Assembly: GCA_964574935.1 (NCBI GenBank)
Contig: CAZNOZ010000010.1
Coordinates: forward strand, 9,014-73,013
Length of the DNA: 64,000 nucleotides
Direction: 5' to 3'
Origin: JBBECE01 sp964574935
Lineage (GTDB): Bacteria; Pseudomonadota; Alphaproteobacteria; Rhizobiales; Devosiaceae
Part shown: positions 1 through 8,391 of the stretch, piece by piece
Layout: each line of letters begins with the position of its first letter
Numbering within the stretch: position 1 is the first letter of the stretch
Position numbers and translations under genes: made by a program
Notes under the pieces: generated by a model
The model's input: the letters and a program-made list of their open reading frames with translations, nothing else
The model's database searches: none
Told to the model about the DNA's origin: nothing

Positions 1-339
1 GAACGTGAACACCGGCACCTGGGCGGCAACGGTGTTGATCGCGTCGGTCGAGGTCGGCGGATCGACGACCGAGACCGCGACGGCGTCGGCGCCGGCGGCG
101 ACCAGATCGTCCATCATGCGGCGCTGGATGGCCGCATCGGCACGCTCCGGATACAGGAACTTCAGCGTCACGTCCGGCAGCTCCGTCTGCGCCTTGGCGA
201 CCGCGGCTTCCATGATCTTCCAGAAGTCGGACGGGCCGTTCACGACGAAGTCGATCTCCGGCTTGTCCTGAGCCAACGCCGGACCGGCAACCGCCGCAAG
301 GGCAATTGCGGCAACGGCGCCGAGTTTCAATACTCTCAT
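1..339 (-). CDS. Sugar-type ABC transporter periplasmic binding protein (N-terminal part, runs off window)
   Basis: Reading the minus strand from ATG at 339 gives 113 codons open to the window edge, so the C-terminus is missing. The first 23 residues are a clear Sec signal peptide (MRVLKLG then an Ala-rich core ending GPALAQ). The mature part starts with a beta strand EIDFVVNGPSDFWKIM and a following alpha/beta repeat with GADAVAVSVVDPPT, the pattern of ribose/xylose-type binding proteins (Peripla_BP_4), which deliver sugars or similar solutes to an inner membrane ABC permease. A GGGAGG Shine-Dalgarno lies 5 nt upstream of the ATG. The permease and ATPase must lie outside the window. Substrate unknown. 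Confidence 0.85.
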   Translation of the reverse strand, partial: MRVLKLGAVAAIALAAVAGPALAQDKPEIDFVVNGPSDFWKIMEAAVAKAQTELPDVTLKFLYPERADAAIQRRMMDDLVAAGADAVAVSVVDPPTSTDAINTVAAQVPVFTF

Positions 340-570
340 ACGTTCCTCCCTGGGTGTTCCCAAACCCACCGAACAATCCTGGCCGACACGACGGTTTGCG
401 GCCGTCCTTTTCCGCGTCGAGCGGAACGTCGACCGGCCTGTCGATAGGTGGCGATAAACTCCGGCTGGCCCTCGGGCAGCCGGGCGAGACCATCTACGTG
501 CAAGCGGACAGTACTTTCCCCTCCCCCGTAAACTCACGCAAACCAATCGTAAGCAGCGCCCCGCCCGCCT

Positions 571-596
571 GCAAGTCTTGAATCCAACTCTTGATT
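571..596. promoter_or_regulatory. Tandem 13-bp imperfect repeat, candidate operator
   Basis: Two adjacent 13-mers, GCAAGTCTTGAAT and CCAACTCTTGATT, match at 10 of 13 positions, and each has a small internal palindrome (CAAG-T-CTTG; CAA-CTC-TTG). They lie in the 415-bp gap between the divergent binding-protein gene (start 339) and the aldo/keto reductase (start 755). No ORF with coding character was seen in this gap. Function as an operator is inference. Confidence 0.35.
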
Positions 597-754
597 CTGG
601 GGTCCCGTCGTCTCCCCCGATACCGGCCCGCCCGTGCCGTCATCCGGCCGCCCGCAAGACCCGCTCGCCGGGCGGCACCGACGGACTTTCCTTGCCGGCG
701 TGTCAGAGTATGATCGCACCCGTCCCCGGCAACAATGCGCAGCGGAGCGATGCC

Positions 755-1735
<981 letters not shown>

Positions 1736-1814
1736 CCGGCGCCTCGCTCGGCCCTCCGGTGTCGCCCCGTTTCGGGATTGGCCGGCCCGCCGCGGAGGCC
1801 GTCCACGCCCCGCG

Positions 1815-1886
1815 CACAACCTGTCCACAGCTCGCGCACAGCCCGCTCACAGGCCCGCTCACCGATTCTCAACAGCCTGCCCACAG
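1815..1886. repeat. 11-bp phased array of CACA(G) motifs
   Basis: The tetramer CACA (usually CACAG, preceded by pyrimidine/CG-rich bases) starts at 1815, 1826, 1837 and 1848, exactly 11 bp apart. Degenerate copies follow near 1860 (CACC) and 1870 (CAACAG), with a last CACAG at 1882. This makes about seven copies on one helical face. The array lies in the 258-bp region between the aldo/keto reductase stop and the small gene at 1994. It is not in a plausible coding frame. The two TGYCCACAG copies are a weak reminder of DnaA boxes. Confidence 0.5.
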
Positions 1887-1993
1887 CCAGATGTTAACGC
1901 GCCACAAACGGCTCGGATCGGTTTCGAACCATTGGTGCAACCGGTCGGCAAGAGACCCCGCCTATCGTGTCGGCATCAACCCAGGTGTTCGAC

Positions 1994-2131
1994 ATGCCGA
2001 ATTTCAACGAGCTCTTGTTCGACCCCTATGGGAGTTTCGGCCTCTTCGCGGTGGCCGTGATCACGGTGTTCTGCTGCATCGTCGTGTATCGCGGCATTCG
2101 CCACGGCGAATGGGACTTCATGAGCGACTGA
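1994..2131 (+). CDS. Small single-pass membrane protein, 45 aa, unknown
   Basis: ATG at 1994 opens a 45-codon frame: MPNFNELLFDPYGSFG, then a hydrophobic segment of about 20 residues (LFAVAVITVFCC, IVVY), then a basic and acidic tail RGIRHGEWDFMSD. This is one predicted transmembrane helix with positive charges on the C-terminal side. No strong Shine-Dalgarno is visible. Support comes from the clean amphiphilic layout and from a strong stem-loop 15 nt after the stop, which would make it a self-contained transcription unit. I do not recognise a family. It could be a small-protein regulator or accessory subunit; nothing in the neighbours decides this. Confidence 0.5.
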   Translation: MPNFNELLFDPYGSFGLFAVAVITVFCCIVVYRGIRHGEWDFMSD

Positions 2132-2145
2132 CCCCATGAAAAGCC

Positions 2146-2169
2146 GCGCGGGCGCCCCGGTGCCCGCGC
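2146..2169 (+). terminator. Stem-loop after the small membrane-protein gene
   Basis: GCGCGGGC (2146-2153), an 8-nt loop, then GCCCGCGC (2162-2169) form a perfect 8-bp GC stem. CCTTTT follows some 10 nt later, so this is terminator-like with a poor U-tract. It also lies just upstream of the dioxygenase operon. Confidence 0.45.
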
Positions 2170-2224
2170 CCCGTTGCCCTTTTCGTCCGCCGGTGCCAAG
2201 ACAGGGCAAACCGGAGGCGCGCTC

Positions 2225-3202
2225 ATGGCCGAGCCAATCTTCGACCTTGCCCATCTGGGTCACGTCGAGGTCTTCACCGACAAGTTCGAAGAGAGCCTCG
2301 ACTTTTTCACCCGCGTCTATGGACTGACCGAATCCGGCCGCGACGGCGATTCGGCCTATCTCAGAGCCTGGGACGACTACGAGTTCGCGACCCTCAAGCT
2401 CACCCGGCACGTCACCACCGGGGTCGGCCATGTCGGCTACCGCACCACCTCCCCGGAAGCCCTCGAGCGGCGCGTTGCCGCCATCGAGGCCAGCGCCTAC
2501 ACCAAGATCGGCTGGACCGACGGCGATTTGGGCCACGGCCGCGCCTTTCGCTTCGAGGACCCGTTCGGACACCTCTTCGAGCTCTACTGGGAGACGCGCC
2601 GTTTCGAACCGGGCCCCGACCAGACCCCGGCCCTGAAGGACACCGCCTCGAAGTTCCACGCCAGGGGCGCCTGTCCGCGCCGCATCGACCACGTCAATCT
2701 GCTCGGTGAGGACGTCAAGGCGTTCCGCGCCTTCGTCGAGACGTGCCTGGGCAGCCGGGTCAGCGAGATGATCCAGCTCGACAACGGGCGGCTGGGCGGC
2801 GTCTGGTTCACCTGCAACAACAAGACCTACGACCTGGTGTGCACCGAGGAGCGCGGCGGCGGCAGCGGGCGGCTGCACCACGTCACCTACGCCACCGACC
2901 AGCGCGAGGACATATTGCGCGCCGCCGACATCTTTCTGGAGAACGCCGTTTTCATTGAAACCGGCCCGCACAAGCACGCCATCCAGGGCTCGTTCTTCCT
3001 CTATGTGTGGGAGCCGGCGGGCAACCGGATCGAACTGGCGAACGCCGGCGCGCGGCTCATCCTCGCCCCCGACTGGGAGCCGGTGGTGTGGACCGAGGCG
3101 GAGCGCAGGAAGGGCCAGGCCTGGGGGCTGAAGACCATCGAGAGCTTCCATACCCACGGCACACCGCCGGGCGCCGGGGACAAGGACGCCGCCCGTGGCT
3201 GA
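2225..3202 (+). CDS. Type I extradiol (VOC-family) ring-cleavage dioxygenase
   Basis: A 325-residue protein with two vicinal-oxygen-chelate modules, as in catechol 2,3-dioxygenase and BphC. The iron-binding facial triad is intact in the second module: His156 (RRIDHVNLL), His219 (RLHHVTYAT) and Glu270 (GNRIELANAG). The active-site stretch HAIQGSFFLYVWEP also fits. These Fe(II) enzymes open catecholic rings next to the diol. The ATG at 2225 has GGAGG at 2213-2217 and matches the start of homology. The stop overlaps the next gene (galB-like) by 8 nt, so the product is probably made with a 4-oxalomesaconate pathway. The substrate is therefore expected to be a carboxylated catechol, but this is inference: gallate and protocatechuate 4,5-dioxygenases are normally of the unrelated LigAB type. 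Confidence 0.85.
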   Translation: MAEPIFDLAHLGHVEVFTDKFEESLDFFTRVYGLTESGRDGDSAYLRAWDDYEFATLKLTRHVTTGVGHVGYRTTSPEALERRVAAIEASAYTKIGWTDGDLGHGRAFRFEDPFGHLFELYWETRRFEPGPDQTPALKDTASKFHARGACPRRIDHVNLLGEDVKAFRAFVETCLGSRVSEMIQLDNGRLGGVWFTCNNKTYDLVCTEERGGGSGRLHHVTYATDQREDILRAADIFLENAVFIETGPHKHAIQGSFFLYVWEPAGNRIELANAGARLILAPDWEPVVWTEAERRKGQAWGLKTIESFHTHGTPPGAGDKDAARG

Positions 3203-3926
3203 CCGGTCTGCCCTTGTCGTCTCCGCCCACGCCGCCGACTTCGTCTGGCGCTGTGGCGGCGCCATCGCCCTGCATCAGGCGGCGGGTGTCGCGGTGACGG
3301 TGGTGTGCCTTTCCTACGGCGAGCGCGGCGAAAGCGCCAAATTGTGGAAGCAGGACGGGATGACCCTCGACAAGGTCAAGGCCGCCCGCCGGCGCGAGGC
3401 CGAGGCGGCGGCGAAATCCCTCGGTGCCCACGACCTCGTGTTCTTCGATCTCGGCGACTATCCCCTCGATATGGATCGCGAGGCGAAATTCCGCCTCGTC
3501 GAAACGATGCGCGAAGTGTCCCCCGATTTCATTCTCACCCACGCGCTCGACGACCCATACAACGCCGATCACGCTCTGACCGCCCGTGTCACCCTCGAAT
3601 GCCGCTCCACCGCCCAGGCCTGGGGCCACAATCCCGGCGCGACCGTGCTCGGCGCCCCGCAGGTCTATCTCTTCGAGCCGCACCAGTCCGAGCAGTGCGG
3701 CTTCAAGCCCGACACGCTCCTCGACATCACCGAGGTCTGGGGCAAAAAGCGCGCCGCCATCGAGTGCATGGCGGGCCAGCAGCACCTGTGGGACTACTAC
3801 ACGCGCCTCGCCGAGAACCGCGCCAACCAGTTCCGCCGCAATTCCGGCGGCCAGGCCGGGGGCCGCGACGCAAAATACGCGGAGGCCTTCCAGTCCGTCT
3901 TCCCCCGCCCCGTGGATCGGCTCTAG
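3195..3926 (+). CDS. galB: PIG-L/LmbE family hydrolase, GalB-like 4-oxalomesaconate hydratase
   Basis: A 243-residue PIG-L superfamily protein starting at GTG 3195, inside the end of the dioxygenase gene. The zinc-site motif is the variant AHAADF (His12, Asp15), with a third ligand His126 in DDPYNADHAL. The family mostly contains N-deacetylases. However, Pseudomonas putida GalB, which hydrates 4-oxalomesaconate to 4-carboxy-4-hydroxy-2-oxoadipate, also belongs to it. The next two genes are the GalC-like aldolase and the GalD-like tautomerase, so the hydratase role is the best reading. Alternative: a deacetylase of unknown substrate. Confidence 0.75.
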   Translation: MADRSALVVSAHAADFVWRCGGAIALHQAAGVAVTVVCLSYGERGESAKLWKQDGMTLDKVKAARRREAEAAAKSLGAHDLVFFDLGDYPLDMDREAKFRLVETMREVSPDFILTHALDDPYNADHALTARVTLECRSTAQAWGHNPGATVLGAPQVYLFEPHQSEQCGFKPDTLLDITEVWGKKRAAIECMAGQQHLWDYYTRLAENRANQFRRNSGGQAGGRDAKYAEAFQSVFPRPVDRL

Positions 3927-3951
3927 GCCCCAATCGCCAAGGAACCCGAAA

Positions 3952-4626
3952 TTGACCGGAATCGTCAAAACCGAGATTCAGCGCCCCGAGCACATGATCG
4001 TCGAGGAGCTGGCCGCCGCCGGCGTCGCCACCGTTCACGAGGCGATGGGCCGCACCGGCCTGATGCGCCCCTACATGCGGCCGATTTTCGCCGGCGCCCG
4101 ACTTGCCGGCCCGGCGGTGACCGTATCGCTGCCGCCCGGGGACAACTGGATGATCCACGTCGCGGTCGAGCAGTGCCGGCCCGGGGACGTGCTTGTGGTG
4201 GCGCCCACCTCGCCCAGCGAGGACGGCTATTTCGGCGAGCTGCTCGCCACCTCCCTCAAGGCGCGCGAAATCCAGGCGCTCGTTGTCGAGGCCGGCGTGC
4301 GCGACACCCGCGAGCTGACCGAAATGCGGTTTCCGGTCTGGTCGAAAGCCGTCTCCGCGCAGGGCACGATCAAGCAGAGCCTGGGTTCGGTCAATGTGCC
4401 GATCGTCTGCGCCGGCGTGCCCGTCGCCCCCGGCGACATCGTCGTCGCCGACGATGACGGGGTGTGCGTGGTGCCCGCCGACCACGCCTGGGCGGCGCTC
4501 GAGGCGGCGCGGGAGCGGCTGAAAAAGGAAGACGCCATGCGCCAGCGCCTCGCAGCCGGCGAACTCGGCCTCGACATTTACGGAATGCGCGAGCGGCTCG
4601 CGGAAAAGGGCCTCAAATATGAGTAG
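3952..4626 (+). CDS. galC: RraA-like 4-carboxy-4-hydroxy-2-oxoadipate aldolase
   Basis: A 224-residue member of the RraA/HMG-CHA aldolase family. It would split 4-carboxy-4-hydroxy-2-oxoadipate into pyruvate and oxaloacetate and may also decarboxylate oxaloacetate. The family loop GELLA (residues 95-99) and the catalytic/metal pair in GVRDTRE (Arg117, Asp118) are present, and length matches LigK/GalC (about 228). I place the start at TTG 3952 because AAGGAA (3939-3944) sits 7 nt upstream and homology begins just after it; the next ATG (3994, in PEHM) would remove the conserved N-terminal helix. It follows galB by 25 nt in one operon. Confidence 0.85.
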   Translation: MTGIVKTEIQRPEHMIVEELAAAGVATVHEAMGRTGLMRPYMRPIFAGARLAGPAVTVSLPPGDNWMIHVAVEQCRPGDVLVVAPTSPSEDGYFGELLATSLKAREIQALVVEAGVRDTRELTEMRFPVWSKAVSAQGTIKQSLGSVNVPIVCAGVPVAPGDIVVADDDGVCVVPADHAWAALEAARERLKKEDAMRQRLAAGELGLDIYGMRERLAEKGLKYE

Positions 4627-4651
4627 GCCCGACAGGCGCGATCCGTCATTG

Positions 4652-4770
4652 CCTCACCCTCCCCTCGACGGGGAGGGTTCGGGAGCGGCGATGGCCACGA
4701 ACCGCCACGCCTGCCGGCCCACCCCCTCCTGGCCCTTCGGGCCATCCTCCCCCATCGAGGGGGAAGTGGT
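4652..4770. repeat. Intergenic palindromic element inside the gal operon
   Basis: A perfect hairpin ACCCTCCCC (4656-4664) / GGGGAGGGT (4670-4678) marks one end. Near the other end, CCTCCCCCATCGAGGGGGAAG is a diverged inverted copy of the same sequence. A third stem TGGCCC-TTC-GGGCCA (4730-4744) sits between them. The layout, with terminal inverted repeats and an inner stem in about 120 bp, is that of a dispersed non-coding repeat (REP/MITE-like). It separates galC from galD and may form a stable mRNA structure. Confidence 0.6.
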
Positions 4771-4787
4771 TTGTCCGGGATGCGACC

Positions 4788-5843
4788 TTGCCTGAGGGCG
4801 TGCGCTGCATGTGGATGCGCGGCGGCACCTCCAAGGGCGGCTATTTCCTTGGCCCCGACCTGCCGGCGGACGAAACGGCGCGCGACGCGGTTCTGATGCG
4901 CGTGATGGGCACCCCCGACCCCCGTCAGATCGACGGCATGGGCGGCGCCGACCCGCTAACCTCCAAAGTCGCCGTCGTTTCTGCATCCGGGCGCCCGGAC
5001 AGCGACGTCGACTACCTCTTCCTGCAGGTCTTCGTCGACCGGCCGGTGGTCACCGACGCCCAGAACTGCGGCAATATCCTGGCCGGCGTCGGCCCGTTCG
5101 CCATCGAGCGGGGTCTGGTGGCGCCCGCCGGCGAGACAACCGAGGTCCGCATCTTCATGGCCAATACCGGCCAGCGGGCCGTCGCCACCGTCGCCACGCC
5201 CGGCGGCCAGGTGAGCTATGAGGGCGACGCGACCATCGATGGCGTGCCCGGCACCGCCGCGCCCGTCCGCATCGCCTTCGAGCACACCGCCGGGTCGACC
5301 TGCGGGGCCTTGCTGCCCACCGGCAATCCCGTTGACGCGGTCGAAGGCGTCGACGCGACCCTGATCGACAACGGCATGCCCTCGGTGATCGTCAGGGCCG
5401 CCGATTTCGGCATCTCCGGCGACGAGGCCCCGGCGGAATTGGAGGCGAACGAGGGGTTGCGCCAGCGCCTCGAAGCGCTGCGTCTCGCTTGCGGATCGAA
5501 GATGAATCTCGGCGACGTCGCGTCGAAGTCGGTCCCCAAGATGGTGCTGGTCTCCGCCCCGCGCTCCGGCGGCGCCATCGCCACCCGCACCTTCATCCCG
5601 CATCGCTGTCATTCGTCGATCGGGGTGCTGGGGGCGGTTTCCGTCGCCACCGCGTGCCTGCTGGACGCGGGGCCCGCCGCCGAGCTCGCCGACGTCCCCG
5701 AGGGCCACGACCTGTCGATGGCGATCGAACACCCCAGCGGTCAGCTGACGGTCCTCGTCACCCGCGACGATGATGGGGGTATCGCGCGAGCGGCGATTTT
5801 GCGAACCGCCCGCAAGCTCTTCGACGGGATGGTGTTCTGCTGA
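4788..5843 (+). CDS. galD: PrpF/GalD family 4-oxalomesaconate tautomerase
   Basis: A 351-residue protein of the PrpF isomerase family (diaminopimelate-epimerase fold). It begins with the family signature RCMWMRGGTSKGGYFL and carries the conserved DAQNCGNILAG with Cys94 and GSTCGALLPTGN. GalD interconverts keto and enol forms of 4-oxalomesaconate; PrpF homologues act on aconitate. The context with galB- and galC-like genes favours GalD. The start is taken as TTG 4788, since the frame has no ATG until Met8 and homologues start a few residues before the RGGTSKG motif; GTG 4800 is an alternative. The gene is separated from galC by a repeat element, so it may be less strongly coupled. Confidence 0.8.
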   Translation: MPEGVRCMWMRGGTSKGGYFLGPDLPADETARDAVLMRVMGTPDPRQIDGMGGADPLTSKVAVVSASGRPDSDVDYLFLQVFVDRPVVTDAQNCGNILAGVGPFAIERGLVAPAGETTEVRIFMANTGQRAVATVATPGGQVSYEGDATIDGVPGTAAPVRIAFEHTAGSTCGALLPTGNPVDAVEGVDATLIDNGMPSVIVRAADFGISGDEAPAELEANEGLRQRLEALRLACGSKMNLGDVASKSVPKMVLVSAPRSGGAIATRTFIPHRCHSSIGVLGAVSVATACLLDAGPAAELADVPEGHDLSMAIEHPSGQLTVLVTRDDDGGIARAAILRTARKLFDGMVFC

Positions 5844-5992
5844 CCTGTCGGGGCGGGCACCCATGGCTGACGACCTTCGCCCCCCGCTTGCATTCGCCGG
5901 CGCGCGCGCTAGGTTCGGCGCGGGACCGCACCGACGTGCGGGCCCGGCGTGACCGAACCCCGGACGCCCGTCGACCCTGGAGGGGACAATCC

Positions 5993-6592
5993 ATGACCCG
6001 ACCCGCCGCCCTGGCGCTCATCTTCATTCTCGCTGCCGCTTCCCCGACCCTCGCGCATCCGCTCGTCGGCCAGGGCGCCTCGCTCGCCGCCGGGCTGAGC
6101 CATCCCTTCGGCGGCCTCGACCATCTCATCGCGATGTTCGCCGTGGGGCTTTGGGCCGCGCGCCTGGGCGGCCGCGCCCTGTGGGCCGTGCCGCTGGCCT
6201 TCGTCGCCGCCATGCTCGCCGGCTTCGCCCTGGCGCTCGCCGGCGTGCCCCTGCCCCTCGTCGAGCCGGCGATCCTCGCCTCCGTCGTGGTGCTGGGGCT
6301 CCTGGTGGCGATGTCGTCGGCGCTGCCGGCCCCGATCGCCGTGGCGCTGGTGGCTCTCTTCGCGGTCGCGCACGGCCACGCCCATGGCACCGAATTCACA
6401 AGCGCTCCGTTCAGTTCCGCCACGCTGGGGTTCGCCGCCGGCTTCGCGATCTCGACCGCTGCCCTGCACGCCGCAGGCATCGTCACCGGGCGTCTGCTTG
6501 GCGCCTTGCCGGCGGGTGCGTTCGGGCGCGGCGCGATCCGAACCCTCGGCTTCGCCATCGTTCTTGTCGGGGCCGCGATGGCGATCGGCTGA
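5993..6592 (+). CDS. HupE/UreJ family membrane protein
   Basis: A 199-residue protein with a signal peptide ending in SPTLAHP and about six hydrophobic segments. The family signature is clear: HPLVGQG near the mature N-terminus, then GLSHPFGGLDHLIAMFAVGL, and a His-rich loop AHGHAHGTEF. HupE/UreJ proteins import nickel or other transition metals, using these His/Asp residues, usually beside hydrogenase or urease genes. Neither is in this window, so the metal partner is unknown. GGAGGGG at 5979-5985 supports the ATG at 5993. Confidence 0.85.
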   Translation: MTRPAALALIFILAAASPTLAHPLVGQGASLAAGLSHPFGGLDHLIAMFAVGLWAARLGGRALWAVPLAFVAAMLAGFALALAGVPLPLVEPAILASVVVLGLLVAMSSALPAPIAVALVALFAVAHGHAHGTEFTSAPFSSATLGFAAGFAISTAALHAAGIVTGRLLGALPAGAFGRGAIRTLGFAIVLVGAAMAIG

Positions 6593-6759
6593 CCCCACGA
6601 ACGCGGCGCTACCTTCTTTTTCGGCGACGCGGCGTCACCCCGGGAGGCCGATCTTTGTCCCGGTCGAGGCCGGCAGGGTGCTCTTCGATCGGTGCGACTG
6701 GACACAAACCGCCGATCCGGCGCAGTTTCCGCGCCCCACCCTCAACCCACGGAACGTCC

Positions 6760-7059
6760 ATGATCTTCGTCATCGCCTCGATCACCCTCAAGCCCGGCCT
6801 GCGCGAGCAATTCGTCGACAAGGCCCGAACCGCCATCATTGCGCCCACCCGCCAGGAGCCGGGCTGCATTTTCTACGACCTCACCCGCTCGACCACCGAC
6901 GACAACCTCGCCGTCTTCGTCGAGCGCTGGGAAAGCCGCGAAGCGCTCGCCACCCACCTCGACAGCGCCCACATGCAGGAATGGCGGACGATATCCAATC
7001 CGATGATCGCGGGCCGTGTCGTCGAGATCGTCCACCCCGCCGAGGTCGAAACCCTCTGA
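6760..7059 (+). CDS. Antibiotic-biosynthesis-monooxygenase (ABM) domain protein
   Basis: A 99-residue dimeric alpha+beta barrel protein of the ABM/YgiN type: MIFVIASITLKPG, GCIFYDLTRS, VFVERWESREAL and HLDSAHMQEW match the family pattern. Such proteins are cofactor-free quinol or anthrone monooxygenases or related small enzymes. The ATG at 6760 is preceded by CCACGGAACGTCC, a weak binding site. The stop TGA shares its A with the ATG of the next gene (TGATG), so the two are translationally coupled. The substrate cannot be told from the sequence. Confidence 0.85.
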   Translation: MIFVIASITLKPGLREQFVDKARTAIIAPTRQEPGCIFYDLTRSTTDDNLAVFVERWESREALATHLDSAHMQEWRTISNPMIAGRVVEIVHPAEVETL

Positions 7060-7595
7060 TGTCGCGCCCGGCGCGGCTCTTCTGGATCGTCTTCGCGGTC
7101 GCCATTGCGATCTACCTCGCCATGCTCGCCTGGACACTGCCCACTCTCAGCGCCGCCGCTGGCGGGCTCGCCCCCTTCGACATGCGGCCCACCGGCTACT
7201 CTTTTGAGGAGGCGAAGGCGCTGCTCGCCGCCCTCGGCCCCGACGCCACGTCCTTCTACGAGAACGTCCAGCACCGGCTCGATCTGGTCTATCCGCCGCT
7301 GCTCGCCGCTTCGCTGTTCCTGGCCATCGGCCTTTTGGCCCCCGCCGGCTGGGGCCGATGGCGCTGGCTCGCCGCCGCCGTCGCCTTGCCCGGCATGGTC
7401 TTCGACTGGCTGGAAAACGCCGCCGTCTCGCACCTGTTGGCGCTCGGCCCGGCCGGCATCACCCCCCAGGAAGTCGCCGCCGCCAGCCGCTGGACCGTCC
7501 TCAAGTCGACGCTCTCGGCGCTGGCGATGACGGCCGTGCTCGTTCTGCTGGCGATGTGGGTCTGGCGCCGGTGGAGGGGCCGCGGTCTGGCCTGA
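7059..7595 (+). CDS. Four-helix membrane protein, unknown
   Basis: A 178-residue integral membrane protein with predicted helices near residues 7-30, 82-100, 105-125 and 150-170, and a long periplasmic loop after helix 1 containing FDMRPTGYSFEEAKALL and FYENVQHRLDLVYP. The C-terminus is strongly basic (VWRRWRGRG), placing it in the cytoplasm. I have seen similar hypothetical proteins with the MRP-GYS and LD-VYP motifs but know no function. It starts inside the stop of the ABM gene (TGATG), so a role linked to that enzyme is possible. Confidence 0.75.
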   Translation: MSRPARLFWIVFAVAIAIYLAMLAWTLPTLSAAAGGLAPFDMRPTGYSFEEAKALLAALGPDATSFYENVQHRLDLVYPPLLAASLFLAIGLLAPAGWGRWRWLAAAVALPGMVFDWLENAAVSHLLALGPAGITPQEVAAASRWTVLKSTLSALAMTAVLVLLAMWVWRRWRGRGLA

Positions 7596-7623
7596 TCGGG
7601 TTGCGTTCGGCACCCCGAAAGAA

Positions 7624-7646
7624 CGCCCCGCCTCGGACGCGGGGCG
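7624..7646 (-). terminator. Terminator between convergent genes
   Basis: CGCCCCGC (7624-7631) and GCGGGGCG (7639-7646) form a perfect 8-bp stem with a 7-nt loop. Read on the minus strand the stem is followed by TTCTTTC, so it suits the glutathione S-transferase transcript; it may also serve the plus-strand gene. Confidence 0.55.
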
Positions 7647-7671
7647 ATCCTCCGGCGGTCGTGCCGGCCGT

Positions 7672-8346
7672 CTAGACGTTCACGAATTCCTGGTCCTTGA
7701 CGTAGTCCCGGAACCCGGCCAGCGCCGCGTTGACCTCGGCCCAGCTCGGCAGCTTTTCGACCTCGGCCACCCAGCGCTCGACGTTCGGGTATTGCTTGAA
7801 TTCGTCGCGGGTCACCATGCCGGCGGTCAGCAGCGCGTAGCCGAACATGTCGGCTATCGTCATCTTTTCGCCAGTCAGGTACGTGTTGCCCTTGCCCAAC
7901 CAGTGATCGTTGAGGACCTTCAGCCACCTGTGGGTCATCGTCTTGCCCCACTCGATGGTGCCCTTCTGGGTCGCGTCGTCCGGCCGTTTGTGGTGCTCGT
8001 AAATCTGCGGATAGACGACGTTGTAGCCATAGTCGCGATAGAAGCCGGTGTTGAACCAGTCCATCATCTCGTTGACCCGCGCCCGCTCCTTGAGGTCTCG
8101 GGGATAGACATCGAGGTCGAACTTGTCGGCGAGGTATTTCATGATCGCCGAACTCTCGGTGAGGATGAACCCGTCGTCATCCAGGGTCGGCACCAGAGCG
8201 TTGGGATTGAGATCGGTATAGGGCGGCTTGGCGTGCTCGCCCGCGTAGAAGTCGAGCGGCACGACCTCGACCGGCAGGTTGTTTTCGGCGATCAATGCCC
8301 TGACCGGCCGGCTCGTGTTGGATACATCCAATATGTAGAGCTTCAT
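7672..8346 (-). CDS. Glutathione S-transferase
   Basis: A 224-residue cytosolic GST. The N-terminal thioredoxin fold starts MKLYILDVSNTSRPVRAL, with a Ser around residues 9-12 as likely glutathione-activating residue. The glutathione-binding stretch is LVPTLDDDGFILTESSAI (about residues 52-69). The helical C-terminal domain holds the N-capping box MTIADMFGY. It belongs to the bacterial Theta-like group. AGGAGG lies 3-8 nt before the ATG. It is the distal gene of a minus-strand cluster with a VOC protein and acyl-CoA genes, so it may act in the same catabolic pathway, for example on a reactive intermediate or a maleyl-type isomerisation. Confidence 0.9.
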   Translation of the reverse strand: MKLYILDVSNTSRPVRALIAENNLPVEVVPLDFYAGEHAKPPYTDLNPNALVPTLDDDGFILTESSAIMKYLADKFDLDVYPRDLKERARVNEMMDWFNTGFYRDYGYNVVYPQIYEHHKRPDDATQKGTIEWGKTMTHRWLKVLNDHWLGKGNTYLTGEKMTIADMFGYALLTAGMVTRDEFKQYPNVERWVAEVEKLPSWAEVNAALAGFRDYVKDQEFVNV

Positions 8347-8391
8347 GGTTTCCTCCTGTGACCGCGGCCTCGTGCCCGCGGCCCGTTGGCC

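Noticed and set aside
1821..1886. TGTCCACAG and TGCCCACAG as DnaA boxes of a replication origin
   Set aside because: Only two partial matches to TTATCCACA; no AT-rich unwinding element and no dnaA, dnaN or repABC genes nearby. The 11-bp array is better treated as an unknown motif.
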